Numbered from the stretch's first letter, positions 47,260 through 57,352 are shown. The stretch is DNA of 64,000 bases from Aquabacterium sp. J223 (GCF_024666615.1 NZ_CP088297.1:3038001-3102000); one strand, 5' to 3'. Notes: generated by a model not told the origin, from the sequence alone. A program made the numbers and translations.

Positions 47260-48242
47260 TCCAGTCGCGTTCCCGAGACCTTGATGACCTGGCCCCACTT
47301 GTCGATCTCGCTGCCGATGAAGCGGCCGAACTCCGCCGGCGTGCTGCCTTCCAGCTCGACGCCGACCGCGCGGGCGCTGGCCTGCACCTTGGGGTCGGCC
47401 AGCACCGCCTGCAGTTGCGACTGCACCCTCTCCAGCACGGCAGGCGGCGTGCGCGCCGGGGCCACCAGGCCGAACCAGCCGGTCGACTCGTAGCCCTTGA
47501 CGCCGGCCTCCTCCGCCGTCGGCACGTCGGGCAGGTCCGACAGCCGGCGCCGGCCGGTGACGGCCAGCGGCCGCAGCTTGCCGCTGCGGATGGCCTGCAG
47601 CGCCGACGGCAGGTCCAGCATGGCGTAGGGCACCTGCCCCCCCATCACGTCCAGCGTGGCCGGGCCGGTGCCCTTGTAGGCGATCTCCGAAAGCCCGACC
47701 GCACCGAGCTGCCCCAGCAGCTGGATCGACAGGTGCATGGCGGTGCCGTTGCCGCCGTGGGCGACGGCGACCTCCTTCGGCGCCCGCCGCGCCTGCGCCA
47801 GCAGGTCGGCCAGCGTGGACGCCGGCGCCCCGGGGTGGGCCACCAGCACGAACGGGATGTGCGCGATCAGCGACAGCGGCGCGAAGTCGCGCACCGGGTC
47901 GTAGGGCAGCTTGGGGTACAGGCTCTTGTTGGCGGCCAGGCCGCCCGCCGCGCCGATGCCCAGCGTGTGGCCGTCGGCCGGCGCCTGCGCCACGGCGGCC
48001 AGGCCGAGGCCGCCACCGGCCCCCGGCCGGTTCTCCACCAGCACCGGCTGCCCCAGGCCGTCGGCCAGCGGCGGCGCCAGCATGCGCACCACCGCGTCGG
48101 TGGAGCCGCCCGGCGGGAAGGGAACGACCAGCCTCACCGGCCGGCTGGGGTAGCGCGCGCCCTCCTGCGCCACGCCCGGCCGCGCCGTCGCCGCGAGGCC
48201 CGCGGCCACCAGCGCCGCCCGCCGCGTCATGCCGCTTCGCAT
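47256..48242 (-). CDS. Bug-family (TctC-like) periplasmic solute-binding protein
   Basis: A 328-residue binding protein. The leader MTRRAALVAAGLAATARPGVAQ precedes YPSRPVRLVVPFPPGGSTDAVVRML, LPYDPVRDFAPLSLI, VAVAHGGNGTAMHLSIQLL and IAYKGTGPATLDVMGGQVPY. The ATG at 48242 is preceded by GAGGAG at seven bases; an upstream in-frame codon lies inside the promoter dyad and is rejected. It is the first gene of the minus-strand module with the monooxygenase and tannase, and diverges from a LysR gene. Confidence 0.9.
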   Translation of the reverse strand: MRSGMTRRAALVAAGLAATARPGVAQEGARYPSRPVRLVVPFPPGGSTDAVVRMLAPPLADGLGQPVLVENRPGAGGGLGLAAVAQAPADGHTLGIGAAGGLAANKSLYPKLPYDPVRDFAPLSLIAHIPFVLVAHPGAPASTLADLLAQARRAPKEVAVAHGGNGTAMHLSIQLLGQLGAVGLSEIAYKGTGPATLDVMGGQVPYAMLDLPSALQAIRSGKLRPLAVTGRRRLSDLPDVPTAEEAGVKGYESTGWFGLVAPARTPPAVLERVQSQLQAVLADPKVQASARAVGVELEGSTPAEFGRFIGSEIDKWGQVIKVSGTRLE

Positions 48243-48284
48243 GCCTGTCTCCTCAGTGTTCTGAACGCTGCATTGGGCGTCGGC

Positions 48285-48312
48285 GGAAGATTCATGAAAA
48301 TCGAAATCTTCC
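48285..48312. promoter_or_regulatory. interrupted dyad in the Bug/LysR divergent promoter
   Basis: Eight-base arms GGAAGATT and AATCTTCC are separated by 12 bases, in an AT-rich patch between the divergent Bug gene (start 48242) and LysR gene (start 48337). Size and position fit a LysR-type operator for the tannase-monooxygenase-Bug module. Confidence 0.6.
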
Positions 48313-48336
48313 AAACGATCTTTGAGGCGCCTTCAA

Positions 48337-49245
48337 GTGAACCTCGACCGCCACGTGAGCCTCAAGCAACTGCGCGCCTTCGTCGCCGTCTGCCGGCTTC
48401 ACACGCTCAGCGCCGCGGCCGAGCAGCTGGCGGTGACGCCGGGCGCCGTCAGCGTGTTGCTGAAGCAGCTCGAATCGGCGCTGGAAGCCCCGCTGTTCGA
48501 CCGTGCCGCCGGGCGGCTGCGGCCGACCGCCGCGGCGCTGGACGCGCTGCCCACGGCCGAGCGCATCCTGGCCGACGTGTCGCTGCTGGGTCGCGACGTG
48601 CGAGAGTGGCAGGAGCACCGGCGCGGCAGCGTGCGGCTGGCGGTCACGCCCGGCGTCGGCCTGGCCCTGCTGCCGCCGCTGATGCGGCGCTTCGTGCAGG
48701 CCCATCCCGGCATCCGCGTGGTGGTGGACGACTGCGCGCCCGAGCAGTTCGTCGACCGCCTGGTCAGCGAACAGGCCGAGCTGGGCATCGGCACGCCGGA
48801 GCGCGGCGGCGTCGGGCTGACGCTGCAGCCGCTGGTGCTCGACCGCCTCTGCGTGGTCTGCCCGGCCGGGCACCCCTTCGCCGCGCAGCGCACCGTCCGC
48901 TGGACGCAGCTGCGCGAGCAGCCGCTGATCCTGATCCGCGCCGGCTACGGCGTGCGCGGCCTCATCGAGCGCACGGCCGCCCGGACCGGCCTCGAACTGC
49001 AGGTCGTCAACGACGTGGCCTTCCTGGCCACGGCGCTGTGGATGGTGTCCTGCGGGCTGGGCCTCTCCGTCCTGCCGGCGGCGCTGGTGGCGCCGGCGGA
49101 TGCGCAGCTGGTGGTGCGGCCGCTGACCCACCCCACCGTGCACCGCGGCATCGCGCTGGTGAGGAAGCGCGGCCGGCTGCTGTCGCCCGCCTGCGAGCAG
49201 TTCGCGGCGCTGGTGCAGGAGGTGATGGGCGAGGCACGACCGTGA
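48337..49245 (+). CDS. LysR-type transcriptional regulator
   Basis: A 302-residue LysR regulator of ordinary length with a single N-terminal winged helix-turn-helix (VSLKQLRAFVAVCRLHTLSAAAEQLAVTPGAVSVLLKQLESAL). The effector domain begins near residue 86 (GSVRLAVTPGVGLALLPPLMRRF). I use the GTG at 48337, with GAGG upstream; a TTG at 48322 is also in frame. It diverges from the Bug-monooxygenase-tannase set and is its probable regulator; a dyad sits between the two starts. In contrast, the two LysR proteins at 20-25 kb have doubled DNA-binding domains. Confidence 0.87.
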   Translation: MNLDRHVSLKQLRAFVAVCRLHTLSAAAEQLAVTPGAVSVLLKQLESALEAPLFDRAAGRLRPTAAALDALPTAERILADVSLLGRDVREWQEHRRGSVRLAVTPGVGLALLPPLMRRFVQAHPGIRVVVDDCAPEQFVDRLVSEQAELGIGTPERGGVGLTLQPLVLDRLCVVCPAGHPFAAQRTVRWTQLREQPLILIRAGYGVRGLIERTAARTGLELQVVNDVAFLATALWMVSCGLGLSVLPAALVAPADAQLVVRPLTHPTVHRGIALVRKRGRLLSPACEQFAALVQEVMGEARP

Positions 49246-49339
49246 CGCCGTCCCCGTCCAAGGACTGAAAGGCGAGCCCGCCCGTTAGGGCATTTTCTTA
49301 AGCCGGTGGTGGCGATCGCCTGATGCGCCTGGTGGAAGC

Positions 49340-49359
49340 GCCTGCCGAAATGGGCAGGC
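49340..49359 (+). promoter_or_regulatory. perfect hairpin abutting the start codon of the first chemotaxis gene
   Basis: GCCTGCC and GGCAGGC (seven base pairs, loop GAAATG) end at the base immediately before the ATG at 49360. The right arm covers the place where a ribosome-binding site should be. It could restrain translation initiation. Confidence 0.5.
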
Positions 49360-50493
49360 ATGAACACTTCCCTTTCACGCCGTCTGCTGGCCGCGCCCGC
49401 CCTGCTGGGCGGGGTGGCCGGCGCGGCCCTGCTGTGCATGGGTCCCGCGCACCTGGCCAGCGTCCTGCTGGCCGCCATGGTGGTGATCGCCGGCGCGGTC
49501 AGCACGCGTGCGCTCCTCACCGCCCAGCGGCGGCAGCGTGAAGGCCTGACGGCGTACCTGGACGGCAGCCTGCGCTTTGCGCAACAGCTGACGCCGGTGT
49601 GGGCCGGCCAGCTGGAAAGCTCCCGCACGCAGATGGAGCAGGCGGTCGCCGCGCTCGCCGAGCGCTTCGGCGCCATCGTCGTCCGGCTCGAGCAGGCGTT
49701 GGACGCCCGCGGCGAGCAAGGCGGCGAACGCCTGTCCGTGCTCTTCGCCGACAGCCAGCGCGAGCTGGCCGCGGTGGTGGACGCGATGCACGCCACGCTG
49801 CAATCGAAGGCGGCGATGATGGCCCAGGTCCAGCAGCTCACCGGCTTCATCGGCGACCTGCAGGAGATGGCCAGCGACGTCGCGCACATCGCCTGGCAGA
49901 CCAACCTGCTCGCCATCAACGCGGCCGTCGAGGCCGCCCATGCCGGCGACCTCGGCCGCGGGTTCGGCGTGCTGGCGCAAGAGGTGCGCAAGCTGGCCGC
50001 CATGTCGGGCGACACCGGCAAGCGCATCGCCGAGCGGGTGGCCCAGGTCAACGAAGCCATCGCGCAGACGCATGCGTCGGCCGAGGCTGCGTCGCGCGAG
50101 GACGGCCACACGGTGCAGCAATGCGAGCAGCGCATCGGCGACGTGATGGGCAGCCTGCGCGACGCCACCGATGGCGTCGTGGCCTCGGCGGACCTGCTGC
50201 GGCGGCGCGGCGTGGAGATCCGCGAAGAGGTGTCGCAGGCGCTGGTGCAGCTGCAGTTCCAGGACCGCGTGAACCAGATCATGGGCCACGTGAAGGCCAA
50301 CATCGAACGGCTGCCGACCGCCTGGGACGACAGCCGCCGCCGCTGGCGGGACACCGGCGCGCTGCAGCCCGCGGACCCCGCGCCGCTGCTGGTGGCGCTG
50401 GAGCACAGCTACGCCACCGCCGAGGAACGGACCGTCCACCGCGGCGGCGCCGAAGCCGCGCCGTCGACCGCCGCCGACGTCACCTTCTTCTAG
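49360..50493 (+). CDS. short methyl-accepting-type signal transducer without a ligand-binding domain
   Basis: A 377-residue membrane protein. Two closely spaced hydrophobic helices at residues ~9-50 are followed directly by a coiled-coil signalling region. The hairpin tip [37 protein letters not shown] is a divergent version of the canonical transducer tip. No periplasmic sensor, HAMP or clear methylation helix pair is seen. The segment [25 protein letters not shown] recurs in chemotaxis-related proteins of this type. It opens an operon with CheY, STAS and CheA. It may sense the membrane state or act as a scaffold. Confidence 0.82.
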   Translation: MNTSLSRRLLAAPALLGGVAGAALLCMGPAHLASVLLAAMVVIAGAVSTRALLTAQRRQREGLTAYLDGSLRFAQQLTPVWAGQLESSRTQMEQAVAALAERFGAIVVRLEQALDARGEQGGERLSVLFADSQRELAAVVDAMHATLQSKAAMMAQVQQLTGFIGDLQEMASDVAHIAWQTNLLAINAAVEAAHAGDLGRGFGVLAQEVRKLAAMSGDTGKRIAERVAQVNEAIAQTHASAEAASREDGHTVQQCEQRIGDVMGSLRDATDGVVASADLLRRRGVEIREEVSQALVQLQFQDRVNQIMGHVKANIERLPTAWDDSRRRWRDTGALQPADPAPLLVALEHSYATAEERTVHRGGAEAAPSTAADVTFF

Positions 50494-50510
50494 GAACCAG
50501 GAGCCACGCC

Positions 50511-50879
50511 ATGGCCAAGACCATCTTCATCGTCGACGACTCGGCCTCGCTGCGGCAGGTCGTGGGCATCGCCCTGCGCGGCGCGGGCTACCACGTGCTG
50601 GAGGGCTGCGACGGCCGGGACGCGCTCGCCAAGCTCAAGGGCGACAAGGTGCACCTCATCGTGAGCGACCTCAACATGCCCCACATGGACGGCCTGTCGT
50701 TCGTGAAGGCCGTCAAGCAGCTGCCGGCGTACCGCTTCACGCCGATCGTGATGCTCACCACCGAGACCGACGAGGCCAAGAAGCGCGCCGGCCAGGAGGC
50801 CGGCCTGAAGGCGTGGATGGTCAAGCCCTTCCGCCCCGAGCAGCTGCTCGCCGTGGTGCAGAAGGTGGTCGCGCCATGA
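50511..50879 (+). CDS. cheY: CheY-like single-domain response regulator
   Basis: A 122-residue receiver domain. It has the acidic pair Asp9-Asp10 in FIVDDSASL, phospho-acceptor Asp53 in LIVSDLNMPHMDG, the Thr in MLTTET and the invariant Lys105 in WMVKPF. No output domain. It receives phosphate from CheA encoded two genes on. GGAG precedes the ATG and the stop overlaps the STAS gene by four bases. Whether it controls flagella or another process is open, since no motility genes are in the window. Confidence 0.92.
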   Translation: MAKTIFIVDDSASLRQVVGIALRGAGYHVLEGCDGRDALAKLKGDKVHLIVSDLNMPHMDGLSFVKAVKQLPAYRFTPIVMLTTETDEAKKRAGQEAGLKAWMVKPFRPEQLLAVVQKVVAP

Positions 50880-51187
50880 GCCCGCCGGAGACGGTCCACC
50901 TGCGCGTGGACGGCGAGATGACGATCTACCGCGCGGCCGAACTGAAGCCGCAGCTGATGGCCGCGCTGGACCAGGCGCCCGCGGTGGCGCTGGACCTCCG
51001 CGGCGTCGCCGAGATCGACACCGCCGGCGTGCAGCTGCTGCTGCTGGCCCGGCGCACGGCCGTCGAGCGGCAGCGCGCCCTGCACCTGGTGAACCCCAGC
51101 ACCGCCGTGATGGACGCCCTGCGGCTGCTGGACCTGCTGCCGCACTTCGGCGATGCAATCGCCGTCCCCGCGCCGGCCGGAGGTTGA
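50876..51187 (+). CDS. STAS-domain protein lacking the phosphorylatable serine
   Basis: A 103-residue STAS protein: LRVDGEMTIYRAAELKPQLMAALDQAPAVALDLRGVAEIDTAGVQLLLLARRTAVERQ. In anti-sigma-factor antagonists the loop reads D-S/T-S-G with a phosphorylated Ser; here it is DTAG, so phospho-switching at that position is not possible. Similar STAS proteins occur inside chemotaxis operons. Start ATG overlaps the cheY stop; the cheA ATG follows the stop after one base. It may bridge receptor arrays to CheA, but the role is unknown. Confidence 0.85.
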   Translation: MSPPETVHLRVDGEMTIYRAAELKPQLMAALDQAPAVALDLRGVAEIDTAGVQLLLLARRTAVERQRALHLVNPSTAVMDALRLLDLLPHFGDAIAVPAPAGG

Positions 51188-51188
51188 C

Positions 51189-53240
51189 ATGCCGACGAGC
51201 CTTCAAGACGCACTGCAGACCTACATCGTCGAAAGCCGCGAGCTGCTGGCGGAGATGGAGAGCGCGCTGCTGGCCGTGTGCCAGGCGGACGCCGGTGCCA
51301 GGCCCGAGCTGGTCAACGCCATCTTTCGCGCCGCCCACACCATCAAGGGATCGGCCGGGCTGTTCGGCCTGGACCGCATCGTGACCTTCACCCACGTGGT
51401 GGAAAGCGCGCTCGACGAGGTGCGCGCCGGCACCCTGGTGCTGGACGCCGCGCTGGTCTCGCTGCTGCTCGCCTGCGGCGACCACGTCGCCGCGCTGGTG
51501 GCGGACGTGGACCTGCGCCGCACCGACGCCGACCCGGCCGTGGCCGCGCTGGGCGCACCGCTGCTGGCGCAGTTGCGGCAGCACCTGGGTGCGGCGGAGA
51601 CCACGCCGCCCGACGACGGCGACGCAGCGCCGGGCGATCGCCCGGCCGACGGCGCCGACGCGAACGGCGGTCATTGGCACCTGTCGCTGCGCTTCGGCCC
51701 CGGCGTGCTGCGCAACGGCATGGACCCGATGGCGTTCATCCGCTACCTGGACACGCTCGGCCGGGTGGTGAACATCGCCACGCTGGCCGACGCGATGCCG
51801 GGCGCCGACGCGATGGACCCGGAGTGCTGCTACCTCGGCTTCGAGATCGGGCTGCAGACGCAGGCCGACCGGGCGGCGATCGAGAACGTGTTCGAGTTCG
51901 TGCGCGACGACTGCCAGCTGCGGATCGTGCCGCGGCCGCCGGCCTCGCCGGCGCTGCCAGCGGCAGCGTCGGGCCTGGCCGGCACCCCGGGCGGGCCGGC
52001 CCGCGCCACGCCGGTGGCGGACGCCGCGCCCTCCAGGCCCAGGGCGCCGAAGGACGGCCGTGGCGCCGACACGCACTCCATCCGCGTGGACGCCGACAAG
52101 CTGGACCGCCTGATCAACCTGGTGGGCGAGCTGGTGATCGCGGCGGCCGGTGCCCAGCTGGTGGCGCGCAGCACGCGCATCGTGGAGCTGCAGGAAAGCC
52201 ACTCCACGGTGGCCACGCTGGTGGAGCAGGTCCGCGACGCCTCGCTGCAGCTGCGCATGGTGAAGATCGGATCGACCTTCAACCGCTTCAAGCGCGTCGT
52301 GCACGACGTCGCGATCGAGCTCGCCAAGGACATCGCGCTCGAAGTGAGCGGCGAGGACACCGAGCTGGACAAGACCGTGGTCGAGCGCATCGCCGATCCG
52401 CTGACGCACCTGGTGCGCAACGCGATGGACCACGGCATCGAGCCGGCCGACGTTCGCGCGGCGCAGGGCAAGCCGGCGCAGGGCACGGTGCGGCTCAACG
52501 CCTTCCATGACTCCGGCAGCATCGTCATCGAGGTCGGGGACGACGGCGGCGGGCTCGACCGCGAGCGCATCCTCGCCAAGGCCGTGGCGCGCGGCCTGGT
52601 CGAACCCGGCAAGCACCTGTCCGACGCCGACACCTTCGCGCTCGTCTTCGAGCCGGGTTTCTCCACCGCCGAGAAGGTGACCAACCTCTCGGGCCGCGGC
52701 GTCGGCATGGACGTGGTCAAGCGCAACATCGCCGCGCTGCGCGGCAGCGTGGACATCGCGAGCACGCCGGGCCGGGGCACGACGGTCACGGTGCGGCTGC
52801 CGCTCACGCTGGCCATCATCGACGGCTTCCAGGTGCGCATCGGCCAGTCCGTCTTCGTGCTGCCGCTGGACATGGTGGAGGAGTGCGTGGCCTTCGCCTG
52901 CGACGACGCGCGGGGCTACACCGACCTGCGCGGCGAGGTGCTGCCCGTCATCCGGCTGCGCGAGCTGTTCGACGTGCAGGGCGCGCGGGGCAGCCGCGAC
53001 AACCTGGTGGTGGTGCGCCACGGGCAGGCCAAGGCCGGCCTGATGGTGGACGCCCTGCTCGGCGAGGCGCAGACGGTGATCAAGCCGCTGTCGCGAATGT
53101 TCGGCCAGGTGCGCGGCATCAGCGGCTCGACCATCCTGGGCAACGGCGAAGTCGCACTCATCCTCGACGTGCCCGCCCTCTTCAACCTGATGAACGGCCC
53201 CGCCGACGGCAGCGCCGTCCCGGCGCTCGCCTCCCATTGA
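51189..53240 (+). CDS. cheA: chemotaxis histidine kinase CheA
   Basis: A 683-residue CheA. The HPt domain has phospho-His50 in [13 protein letters not shown] small P2-like segment ([30 protein letters not shown]...) follows, then a Pro/Ala linker, the dimerisation helices ([19 protein letters not shown]), and the ATPase with N box [23 protein letters not shown] and G boxes [13 protein letters not shown]. The CheW-like domain ends the chain ([16 protein letters not shown]...MLGQV-like [22 protein letters not shown]). All catalytic boxes are intact. It phosphorylates CheY and CheB encoded in the same operon. Confidence 0.94.
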   Translation: MPTSLQDALQTYIVESRELLAEMESALLAVCQADAGARPELVNAIFRAAHTIKGSAGLFGLDRIVTFTHVVESALDEVRAGTLVLDAALVSLLLACGDHVAALVADVDLRRTDADPAVAALGAPLLAQLRQHLGAAETTPPDDGDAAPGDRPADGADANGGHWHLSLRFGPGVLRNGMDPMAFIRYLDTLGRVVNIATLADAMPGADAMDPECCYLGFEIGLQTQADRAAIENVFEFVRDDCQLRIVPRPPASPALPAAASGLAGTPGGPARATPVADAAPSRPRAPKDGRGADTHSIRVDADKLDRLINLVGELVIAAAGAQLVARSTRIVELQESHSTVATLVEQVRDASLQLRMVKIGSTFNRFKRVVHDVAIELAKDIALEVSGEDTELDKTVVERIADPLTHLVRNAMDHGIEPADVRAAQGKPAQGTVRLNAFHDSGSIVIEVGDDGGGLDRERILAKAVARGLVEPGKHLSDADTFALVFEPGFSTAEKVTNLSGRGVGMDVVKRNIAALRGSVDIASTPGRGTTVTVRLPLTLAIIDGFQVRIGQSVFVLPLDMVEECVAFACDDARGYTDLRGEVLPVIRLRELFDVQGARGSRDNLVVVRHGQAKAGLMVDALLGEAQTVIKPLSRMFGQVRGISGSTILGNGEVALILDVPALFNLMNGPADGSAVPALASH

Positions 53241-53257
53241 ATCTTCAAGGAAGACCC

Positions 53258-54916
53258 ATGTTTTCGAATCTCAAGATCGGCGTCCGGCTCGGCCTGGCGT
53301 TCCTCCTGCTCATCGCGCTGCTGTGCGGCATGTACGCGGTGGCGCTCGACAAGCTCGGCGCCCTCAACTCGGCGCTGACGACCATCACCGAGGTGAACAA
53401 CCCCGAACTCATCACGGCGGCCAAGATGATGTCCGAGGTGAAGGAGTCGGGCGTGCGCCTGCGCAACATGGTGCTCGTGACGGACGACGCCGGCATTCGC
53501 CAGCAACAGGATCTGCTCACGGGCGCTCGCAAGCGCTACGACGCGCTGGAGGCGGACCTCGACCGGATGTTCAGGGAGCTGCCCGGGACCACCGACGCCG
53601 AGCGCACGCTGTGGGACAGGCTGAAGGCCATGAAGGGCCCCGCGCAATCGAGTCAGGACCGGGTGATCCCGCTGGCCCTGCAGAACAAGAACGACGAAGC
53701 GGCGGAAGTGCTGGTCAAGGACAGCGGACCGAAGGTCCTCGAGTGGAGCAACGTCCTCCAGGAGCTGGTCGACCTCGAGAGCAAGCTGAACGACGCGTCG
53801 GCCAAGGAGGCGGCCGCGGCGCATCACCAGGCGCGCACGACGATGACGGCCGTGATCGCGGGCGCGCTGCTGATCGCCGTCGTCTGCGCGTTGCTGGTCA
53901 CCCGCTCCATCACCCGCCCGGTGAACCAGGCGCTGAACGCGGCCAACCGGCTGGCCGAAGGCGACATGACGGTGCAGATCGACAACGCCTCCAAGGACGA
54001 GATCGGCCAGATGCTGGCCGCGATGCAGAACATGATCGCTCGCCTGCGCAGCGTCGTGGCCGACGTCAACGCCGGCGCCGAGGCGCTGGCCGGCGCGTCC
54101 GAGGAGGTGAGCGCCACGGCGCAGTCGCTGTCGCAGGCCTCCAGCGAGCAGGCCGCCGGCGTCGAGCAGACCAGCGCCTCCATCGAGCAGATGACCGCCT
54201 CCATCGCGCAGAACACCGAGAACGCCCGCGTCACCGATGGCATGGCCAGCCAGGCCGCGGCCGAGGCCACGGAGGGCGGCGAGGCCGTGAAGGCCACGGC
54301 CAGCGCGATGAAGCAGATCGCCCAGAAGATCGGCATCATCGACGACATCGCCTACCAGACCAACCTGCTGGCGCTGAACGCCGCCATCGAGGCGGCGCGG
54401 GCGGGCGAACACGGCAAGGGCTTCGCGGTGGTGGCGGCCGAGGTGCGCAAGCTGGCCGAGCGCAGCCAGGTGGCCGCTCAGGAGATCGGCACCGTCGCCA
54501 GCGACAGCGTGCAACTGGCCGAGCGTGCCGGCACCCTGCTGGACGCCATCGTGCCCAACATCCGCAAGACCTCCGACCTGGTGCAGGAGATCAGCGCCGC
54601 CTCGCAGGAGCAGAGCTCGGGCGTGGGCCAGATCAACGGCGCGGTGAGCCAGCTCAGCCAGACCACGCAGCAGAACGCCTCCAGCTCCGAGGAGCTGGCC
54701 GCCACCGCCGAGGAGATGAGCAGCCAGGCCGAGCAGCTGCAGCAGACCATGGCCTTCTTCAAGCTGGGCGACGGCGCCGCCGCGCCGCAGCGCACGGCCC
54801 ACGCCGTCGCCGCCCGCCGCCTGATCCAGGGCGCAACGCGTTCGTCGCAGCGCAGGGCAGCGGCGCAGGTGGCGCAGACCGACGTGGTCGACGAATCGCA
54901 GTTCGCCAGGTTCTAA
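53258..54916 (+). CDS. methyl-accepting chemotaxis protein with four-helix-bundle sensor
   Basis: A 552-residue transducer. TM1 is at ~9-30, followed by a periplasmic region of ~160 residues predicted helical (4HB-type: [34 protein letters not shown]). TM2 is at ~193-215, a HAMP domain begins [23 protein letters not shown], and the canonical signalling tip is [38 protein letters not shown]. The C-terminus (VDESQFARF) lacks a NWETF-type CheR tether. Attractant is unknown; proximity to aromatic-acid genes makes a phenolic ligand an attractive hypothesis only. Confidence 0.92.
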   Translation: MFSNLKIGVRLGLAFLLLIALLCGMYAVALDKLGALNSALTTITEVNNPELITAAKMMSEVKESGVRLRNMVLVTDDAGIRQQQDLLTGARKRYDALEADLDRMFRELPGTTDAERTLWDRLKAMKGPAQSSQDRVIPLALQNKNDEAAEVLVKDSGPKVLEWSNVLQELVDLESKLNDASAKEAAAAHHQARTTMTAVIAGALLIAVVCALLVTRSITRPVNQALNAANRLAEGDMTVQIDNASKDEIGQMLAAMQNMIARLRSVVADVNAGAEALAGASEEVSATAQSLSQASSEQAAGVEQTSASIEQMTASIAQNTENARVTDGMASQAAAEATEGGEAVKATASAMKQIAQKIGIIDDIAYQTNLLALNAAIEAARAGEHGKGFAVVAAEVRKLAERSQVAAQEIGTVASDSVQLAERAGTLLDAIVPNIRKTSDLVQEISAASQEQSSGVGQINGAVSQLSQTTQQNASSSEELAATAEEMSSQAEQLQQTMAFFKLGDGAAAPQRTAHAVAARRLIQGATRSSQRRAAAQVAQTDVVDESQFARF

Positions 54917-54928
54917 CGGGAGCGCGCG

Positions 54929-55462
54929 ATGAACGCAGTGACGAAAGGGGTGCCGAACGGCGCGCGACCGGCGCAGGAACCGGCCCAGTACCTCACCTTC
55001 ATGCTGGCCGGCGAGGCCTTCGCCATCGGCATCCTGTGCATCAAGGAGATCATCGAATACGCCCAGCTCACGGCCGTGCCGATGATGCCGGACAGCGTGC
55101 GCGGCGTGATCAACCTGCGCGGCGCCGTGGTGCCGGTGATGGACCCGCAGGCGCGCTTCGGCCGCCCGCCGTCGCCGGTGACCAAGCGCACCTGCATCGT
55201 CATCGTGGAGGTGCAGGCCGGCGACGAGCGCCAGGTCATCGGCGTGGTGGTGGACGCGGTCAACGAGGTGATCGAGATCGCGCCGGCCGACATCGAGCCG
55301 CCGCCGGCCTTCGGCGCGCGCATCCGCACCGACTTCATCTTCGGCATGGGCAAGGTGAAGGGGCGCTTCGTGATCCTGCTCGACGTGGACCGGGTGCTGG
55401 CCATGGACGAACTGGGGGCGCTCGGCGAACCGGCCGCCGAACAGGAAGAGGCGGCGGCGTGA
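54929..55462 (+). CDS. cheW: chemotaxis coupling protein CheW
   Basis: A 177-residue CheW domain: YLTFMLAGEAFAIGILCIKEIIEYAQLTAVPMMPDSVRGVINLRGAVVPVMDPQARFG, then VIGVVVDAVNEVIEIAPADIEPPPAFGARIRTDFIFGMGKVKGRFVILLDVDRVL. The RGVINLRG and GMGKVKG stretches contact the receptor tip and the CheA regulatory domain. It links the transducers to CheA. The 12-base gap from the transducer gene contains GGAG. Confidence 0.93.
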   Translation: MNAVTKGVPNGARPAQEPAQYLTFMLAGEAFAIGILCIKEIIEYAQLTAVPMMPDSVRGVINLRGAVVPVMDPQARFGRPPSPVTKRTCIVIVEVQAGDERQVIGVVVDAVNEVIEIAPADIEPPPAFGARIRTDFIFGMGKVKGRFVILLDVDRVLAMDELGALGEPAAEQEEAAA

Positions 55463-55481
55463 ACACCGGCGCCGGCGACGC

Positions 55482-56282
55482 ATGACACCGATCACGGACG
55501 CCGAGTTCCAGCGCTTCCAGCGCTTCATCTTCGACCGTGCCGGCATCACGATGTCGGAGGCGAAGAAGTCGCTGGTGAGCGGGCGCCTGTCGAAGCGGCT
55601 GGCGGCGCACGGATGCACCAGCTACGGCGCCTACTTCGAGATCTTGCGCGAGGGCCGGAACGCCGAGGAGGTGCAGACCGCCATCGACCTGCTCACCACC
55701 AACGAGACCTACTTCTTCCGCGAGCCGCGCCACTTCGAGCTGCTGCACCGGCTGGCCAACGAGGCGGCCGCACGCGGGCAGTCCATGCGGGTGTGGAGCG
55801 CGGCCAGCTCCAGCGGCGAGGAGGCCTACAGCATCGCGATGGTGCTGGCCGACCGCATGGGCGACGCGCCATGGGAGGTGGTGGGCACCGACATCAGCCA
55901 GCGCGTGCTGCACAAGGCACGCAGCGGGCACTACCCGATGGAGCGTGCGCGCCACATTCCGCCCGCCTACCTCAAGCGCTTCTGCCTGAAGGGCACGGGC
56001 ACGCAGCAAGGCACCCTGCTGGTGGACAAGGCGCTGCGCCGGCGGGTGCGGTTCGCGCAGGTCAACCTCAACACCACGCTGCCGCAGCTGGGCAGCTTCG
56101 ATCTGGTCTTCCTGCGCAACGTGATGATCTATTTCAACGGCGACACCAAGCGCCAGGTGGTGGCGCGCGTGCTGTCGCTGCTCAGGCCGGGCGGCCATTT
56201 CTGCATCGGCCATGCCGAGAGCCTCGGCGACGTGAGCGGTGCGGTCGCGGCGCTGGCGCCGTCCATCTACCGCAAGCCATGA
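55482..56282 (+). CDS. cheR: chemotaxis protein methyltransferase CheR
   Basis: A 266-residue CheR. The N-terminal helical domain ([32 protein letters not shown]) contacts receptor methylation sites. [16 protein letters not shown] and the SAM-binding motif [21 protein letters not shown] follow, then [19 protein letters not shown] and [14 protein letters not shown]. It methylates glutamates of transducers using S-adenosylmethionine. The stop overlaps the cheB start (ATGA). No tetratricopeptide or pentapeptide-dependent extension is seen. Confidence 0.94.
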   Translation: MTPITDAEFQRFQRFIFDRAGITMSEAKKSLVSGRLSKRLAAHGCTSYGAYFEILREGRNAEEVQTAIDLLTTNETYFFREPRHFELLHRLANEAAARGQSMRVWSAASSSGEEAYSIAMVLADRMGDAPWEVVGTDISQRVLHKARSGHYPMERARHIPPAYLKRFCLKGTGTQQGTLLVDKALRRRVRFAQVNLNTTLPQLGSFDLVFLRNVMIYFNGDTKRQVVARVLSLLRPGGHFCIGHAESLGDVSGAVAALAPSIYRKP

Positions 56283-57352
56283 ACGACGCCATCCGGACCG
56301 TGCGCGTGCTCGTGGTGGACGACTCGGCCGTGGTGCGGCAGGTGCTCACCGGCCTGCTGCAGGAGAGCCCCGGCGTCGAGGTGATCGGCGCCGTGGCCGA
56401 CCCGCTGCTGGCGATGGACCGCATGAAGCAGCAGTGGCCGGACGTCATCGTGCTAGACGTGGAGATGCCGCGCATGGACGGCATCACCTTCCTGCGCAAG
56501 CTGATGGCCGAGCGGCCCACGCCGGTGGTCGTCTGCTCCACCCTCACCGAAAAGGGCGCCCGCACGACCGTGGAGGCCATGGCCGCCGGCGCGGTGGCGG
56601 TGGTGGCCAAGCCGAGGCTCGGCCTGAAGCAGTTCCTGCTCGACAGCGGCGGCGAGCTCGCCGCCACCGTGCGCGCCGCGGCGCGCGCCCGGCCATGCCG
56701 GGTGGCGGCCGCGGTGCCGGCCGCCAAGCTGAACGCCGACGCGGTGCTGCCACCCACGGGCGCCCGCGCCATGGGCCAGACCACCGAGCGTGTGGTGGCC
56801 GTCGGCACCTCCACCGGGGGCACGCAGGCGCTCGAAGCCGTGCTCACCCGCCTGCCCCGGGTGAGCCCCGGTCTGGTGATCGTTCAGCACATGCCGGAGC
56901 ACTTCACCGCCGCGTTCGCGGCGCGGCTGGACGGCCTGTGCGAGATCGAGGTGAAGGAGGCCCGGCACCACGACCGCGTGCTGCCGGGTCGCGCGCTCAT
57001 CGCGCCCGGCGGCAAGCACACGGTGCTCAAGCGCAGCGGCGCGCAGTACATGGTGGACGTGATCGCCGGCCCGCCCGTCAACCGGCACCGGCCGTCGGTG
57101 GACGTGCTCTTCCGATCGATGGCCCGCGCCGCCGGCGGCAACGCCCTGGGCATCGTGATGACCGGCATGGGCGACGATGGCGCCGCCGGCCTGCTGGAAA
57201 TGCGGCAGGCGGGCGCGCGCACGCTGGCGCAGGACGAAGCCAGCTGCGTGGTGTACGGCATGCCCAAGGAGGCCGTGCGCCGCGGCGCGGTGGAGCGCTC
57301 GCTGCCGCTGGAGTCGCTGGCCGCGGAGATCGTGCGTTGGGGCGGACCTTGA
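56279..57352 (+). CDS. cheB: protein-glutamate methylesterase CheB
   Basis: A 357-residue CheB. The receiver domain has phospho-Asp60 in [13 protein letters not shown] and ends in [12 protein letters not shown] linker of ~50 residues follows, then the esterase domain with the Ser in [13 protein letters not shown], the His in [17 protein letters not shown] and the Asp in [13 protein letters not shown]. It removes methyl groups, or deamidates, transducer Glu/Gln residues when phosphorylated by CheA. The ATG overlaps the cheR stop. Confidence 0.94.
   Translation: MNDAIRTVRVLVVDDSAVVRQVLTGLLQESPGVEVIGAVADPLLAMDRMKQQWPDVIVLDVEMPRMDGITFLRKLMAERPTPVVVCSTLTEKGARTTVEAMAAGAVAVVAKPRLGLKQFLLDSGGELAATVRAAARARPCRVAAAVPAAKLNADAVLPPTGARAMGQTTERVVAVGTSTGGTQALEAVLTRLPRVSPGLVIVQHMPEHFTAAFAARLDGLCEIEVKEARHHDRVLPGRALIAPGGKHTVLKRSGAQYMVDVIAGPPVNRHRPSVDVLFRSMARAAGGNALGIVMTGMGDDGAAGLLEMRQAGARTLAQDEASCVVYGMPKEAVRRGAVERSLPLESLAAEIVRWGGP

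Noticed and set aside
49246-49339. Possible sigma-28 (flagellar) promoter before the chemosensory operon
   Set aside because: TTAAGCCG and GGCGATCG resemble the two boxes but their spacing is far too short, so I do not claim it.
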